From positions 16,141,931-16,205,930 of the forward strand of contig JARWKL010000010.1 in assembly GCA_029961685.1 (NCBI GenBank): DNA of 64,000 nt, read 5' to 3'. The notes below the pieces were generated by a model. It searched no databases. It was not told the origin of the DNA and saw only the letters and a program-made list of their open reading frames with translations. Source of the DNA: Aristolochia californica (taxonomy: Eukaryota > Streptophyta > Magnoliopsida > Piperales > Aristolochiaceae). Position numbers and translations under genes: made by a program. This document shows positions 61,368 to 64,000 of this stretch, piece by piece; within the stretch, counting starts at the first letter, position 1; every line of letters begins with the position of its first letter.

Positions 61368-64000
61368 CCCGTTTCCTGATGATTGCAGAACCTGATATAT
61401 AAAAACTAAAAAGAGTTTTCAATCCTTAAAAATTACAGACACTTTTTGAAATTATCTCTCTCTACATTTGGGCATTATGCATTTCTATTTTAGACGTATA
61501 CTTTTTTCTTAAATCAAAACATGAGTTTTCACTTTCCCTTCAACTCGTAAACAAAAAAAAGAGATAAAAGTCAAATAGATTACAACAAAATAAAATCTTT
61601 AGAGTTTATGCATGGAAAGAATTTAAAGCAATAAAAAATTGTAAATCAAGAAAATTTGTTCACACACCACAAATGAACAAAAAGTTTTGTTATCCAAGTT
61701 TGGAAATTCCACTAGTTCAACCCTAACAACTCGAAATTTTGTAAGACAGAGATTTTTCTACACATGTTTAAAAAAAGGGATGTGCATATTTGAAACATGT
61801 TAAAGATGCAAATGACCTTTGGATCCAAACCTTTTAAAGATAATAACATTAAATTCTCAGGTGAACGTGTGGTGGGATATTTACCCGAGTCAAACATGCC
61901 ATTATTTTCTTTACCCCGCCTCCCCTTTATCCAACAAATGCAGAACCTGATAAATAAAATGGAAAAAGAGTTTATAATCCCTAAAAATCACAGACACTTT
62001 TTGGAATTATCTCTCTCTCTATTTTGGCATTGTGAATTTCCATTATAGATGTATACTTTTTTCTTAAATCAAAACACGAGTTTTCACTTTCCCTTCATCT
62101 TGTAAACAAAAAAAAAGATATCAAAGGCAAATAGATCACAACAAAATGAAAATTTTAGAGGTTATGTATGGAAAGAATTTAAACCAATAAACAAATGTAA
62201 GTAAAAAAAATTTATTCATGGACCAAAATTAAACACAAAAGTTTTGTTATCCAAGTTTGGGAAATTTCACTAGTTCAACCCTAATAGCTCGGAATTTTAT
62301 AAGAAATAGATTTTTCTACACATGTTTTAAAATATGGATATGTAGGCTTGAAACATGTTAAAGATGCAAATGACCTATGGATCCAAACCTTTTAAAGAGA
62401 ATAACATTAAATTCTCAAATGAATGTGCGGTGGGATATTAAACCGAGTCAAACAAGCCATTATTTTGCCCATTTACAAAAAGCTGACCTAACAATCATAG
62501 ATGATGGTAAAGTGAATTATCATGCATAATGGGCTAAATGTTTTGTAAGGAATGACTTACGGATTCAGAGTCAACACTCAATTAAAAATCCCCCGCCTCC
62601 CCCTTTTCCTGCAATTGCAAAACCTGATATATCAAAACTAAAAGGTGTTTACAATCCCTACAAATTACTGAATTTTTTTTTGAATTATCTCTCGCTAAAT
62701 TTGTTTATTGTGTATTACCATTTTAGATATATACTTCTTTCTTAAATCAAAACTTGAGTTTTCACTTTCCCTTCATCTCGTAAACAAAAAAAAGAGATAA
62801 AAGGCAAATTGATCACAACAAAATGAAAATTTTAGAGTTTATGTATGGAAAGAATTCAAAGAAATAAACAAATGTATATAAATCACATTTATTCACACAC
62901 CAAAAATGAACACAAAATTTTTGTTATCCAAGTTTGGGAAATTCCACTAGATCAACCCTAATAGATCGGTATTTTATAATAAAGAGATTTTTCTACATAT
63001 GTTTTTATAAATGGGTATGCAAGCTTGATACATGTTAAAGATGCAAATGACCTATGGATCCAAACCATTTAAATAGAATAACAATAAATTCTCAAGTGAA
63101 CGTGCGGTGGGATATTTACCCGAGTCAAACATGGCATTACTTTACCCATTTACAAAAAGCTGACCTATCAATCATAGATGATTTTAAAGTGATTTATCAT
63201 GCGTAACGGGTATATTTTTTTAAGGAATGACTTATGGATTGGGAGTCAACTCTCAGTTAAAAATCCACCGCCTCCCACTTTTCCCGACGATTACCGAACC
63301 TGATATATAAAAACTAAAAAGTGTTTATAATCCCTAAAAATTATAGACACTTTTCTGAATTATCTCTTTGTAGATTTGTGCATTGAGAATTTCCATTTTA
63401 GATGTATACTTTTTTCTTAAATTAAAACTTGAGTTTTCAGTTTCCCTTCATCTCGTAAAGAAAAAAAGAGACAAAAGCAAATAGATCAGAACAAAATGAA
63501 AATTTTAGACTTTAAGAATGGAAAGAATTTAAAGCAATAGAGAAATGTAAGTAAAGAAAATTTATTCACACACCACAAATTGACCATGAAAGTTTTGTTA
63601 TCCAAGTTTGCAAAATTGCACTAGTTCAACCCTAATACCTCGGAATGCTACAAGAAAGAGATTTTTCTACACATGTTTTAAAAAATGAACATGCATGCTT
63701 AAAATATGTTAAATATGAAAATGTCCTATGGATCCAAACCCTTTAAAAAGAGTAACACTAAATTCTCAAGTGAACGTGCAGTGGGATATTTACCTGAGTC
63801 AATCAAGCCATTATTTTGTCCATTTAAAAAATGCTGACCTAACGATTATAGATGATTGTAAATTGATTTATCATGCATAAAAGGCTATATTTTTGTAAGT
63901 AATGACTTATGGATTGGGAGTCAACACTCAGTTAAAAATCCCGCGCGTCCCCCTTTTCCCATTGATTGCCGAACCTGATATATAAAAACTAAAAGGAGTT

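Larger units (their letters stand above)
18191..64000 (+). repeat. Satellite array, main block (about 68 monomers)
   Basis: About 45.8 kb of uninterrupted head-to-tail monomers of the same family as the left end. The CCTATGG landmark recurs at, for example, 21487, 22163, 22825, 23502 and 24178, intervals of 662-677 bp. No solo LTR, transposon or plausible gene occurs in it. All monomers have one orientation. Sequence differences between neighbours are larger than between units 2 and 3 of the LTR-bearing domain, so this block looks older or less recently homogenised. Several monomers are truncated. The array continues past the window end. Confidence 0.96.
46200..64000 (+). repeat. Older higher-order repeat of about 7 monomers
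   Basis: Two markers recur together. TAGATCAACCCTAATAGAT or a close variant is at 46251, 50933, 53636, 58376 and 62948; TTTTCTGAATTATC with GCATTGAG is at about 46642, 51345, 58780 and 63345; GAGTCAATCAA or a near variant is at about 47085, 51780, 59225 and 63797. Intervals are near 4.6-4.7 kb (7 monomers), with one of about 7.4 kb (11 monomers) that holds an extra marker copy at 53636. Copies differ at many positions, so the structure is old. Confidence 0.65.

Noticed and set aside
18191..64000. CRISPR array, or host genes hidden in the satellite
   Set aside because: Repeats are about 670 bp with no unique spacers, the sequence is of plant type, and no frame shows a domain, codon bias or splice structure.

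Overview
The window is heterochromatic DNA from a flowering plant. I see no host protein gene, rRNA or tRNA gene. The plant assignment rests on a chromovirus (Ty3/gypsy) of Reina type, a TRIM-like mini-retrotransposon, primer-binding sites matching plant initiator tRNA-Met, and a telomere-like CCCTAAA motif. I cannot name the species.

The backbone is one AT-rich tandem satellite with a monomer of about 670 bp, all in one orientation. It runs off both ends of the window and fills everything except the transposon sequences. Roughly 80 monomers or monomer pieces are present.

Layout: (1) 1-1800, plain satellite with one telomere-like patch. (2) 1801-11602, a higher-order repeat in which a 410-413 bp solo LTR is part of the repeat unit. 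Six LTR copies (starting at 1806, 3560, 5214, 6870, 8596, 10332) sit at the same monomer position with the same GAACA target duplication, so one insertion was amplified with the satellite. (3) 11608-18190, a full-length but dead Reina-like element with two LTRs of about 900 bp, tRNA-Met PBS, gag, protease, RT, RNase H, integrase and chromodomain, carrying 13 premature stops and one frameshift. Its RT is split by a 385 bp TRIM-like element (14484-14868) in opposite orientation with its own GATAC duplication. (4) 18191-64000, satellite only, with older higher-order structure: a diverged segmental duplication (about 33.5-38.9 kb against 41.1-45.2 kb) and a repeat of about 7 monomers in 46-64 kb, plus truncated monomers and a run of 29 C at 61338.

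Order of events that the sequence supports: satellite array, solo LTR insertion, amplification of the LTR-bearing unit (at least partly local and recent, since units 2 and 3 are nearly identical), insertion of the Reina-like element in a satellite monomer, and TRIM insertion in that element. The relative timing of the Reina insertion and the last satellite amplifications is not fixed by what I can see. The most interesting feature is the capture of a retrotransposon solo LTR into a satellite higher-order unit, with a closely similar LTR architecture in the neighbouring full-length element.
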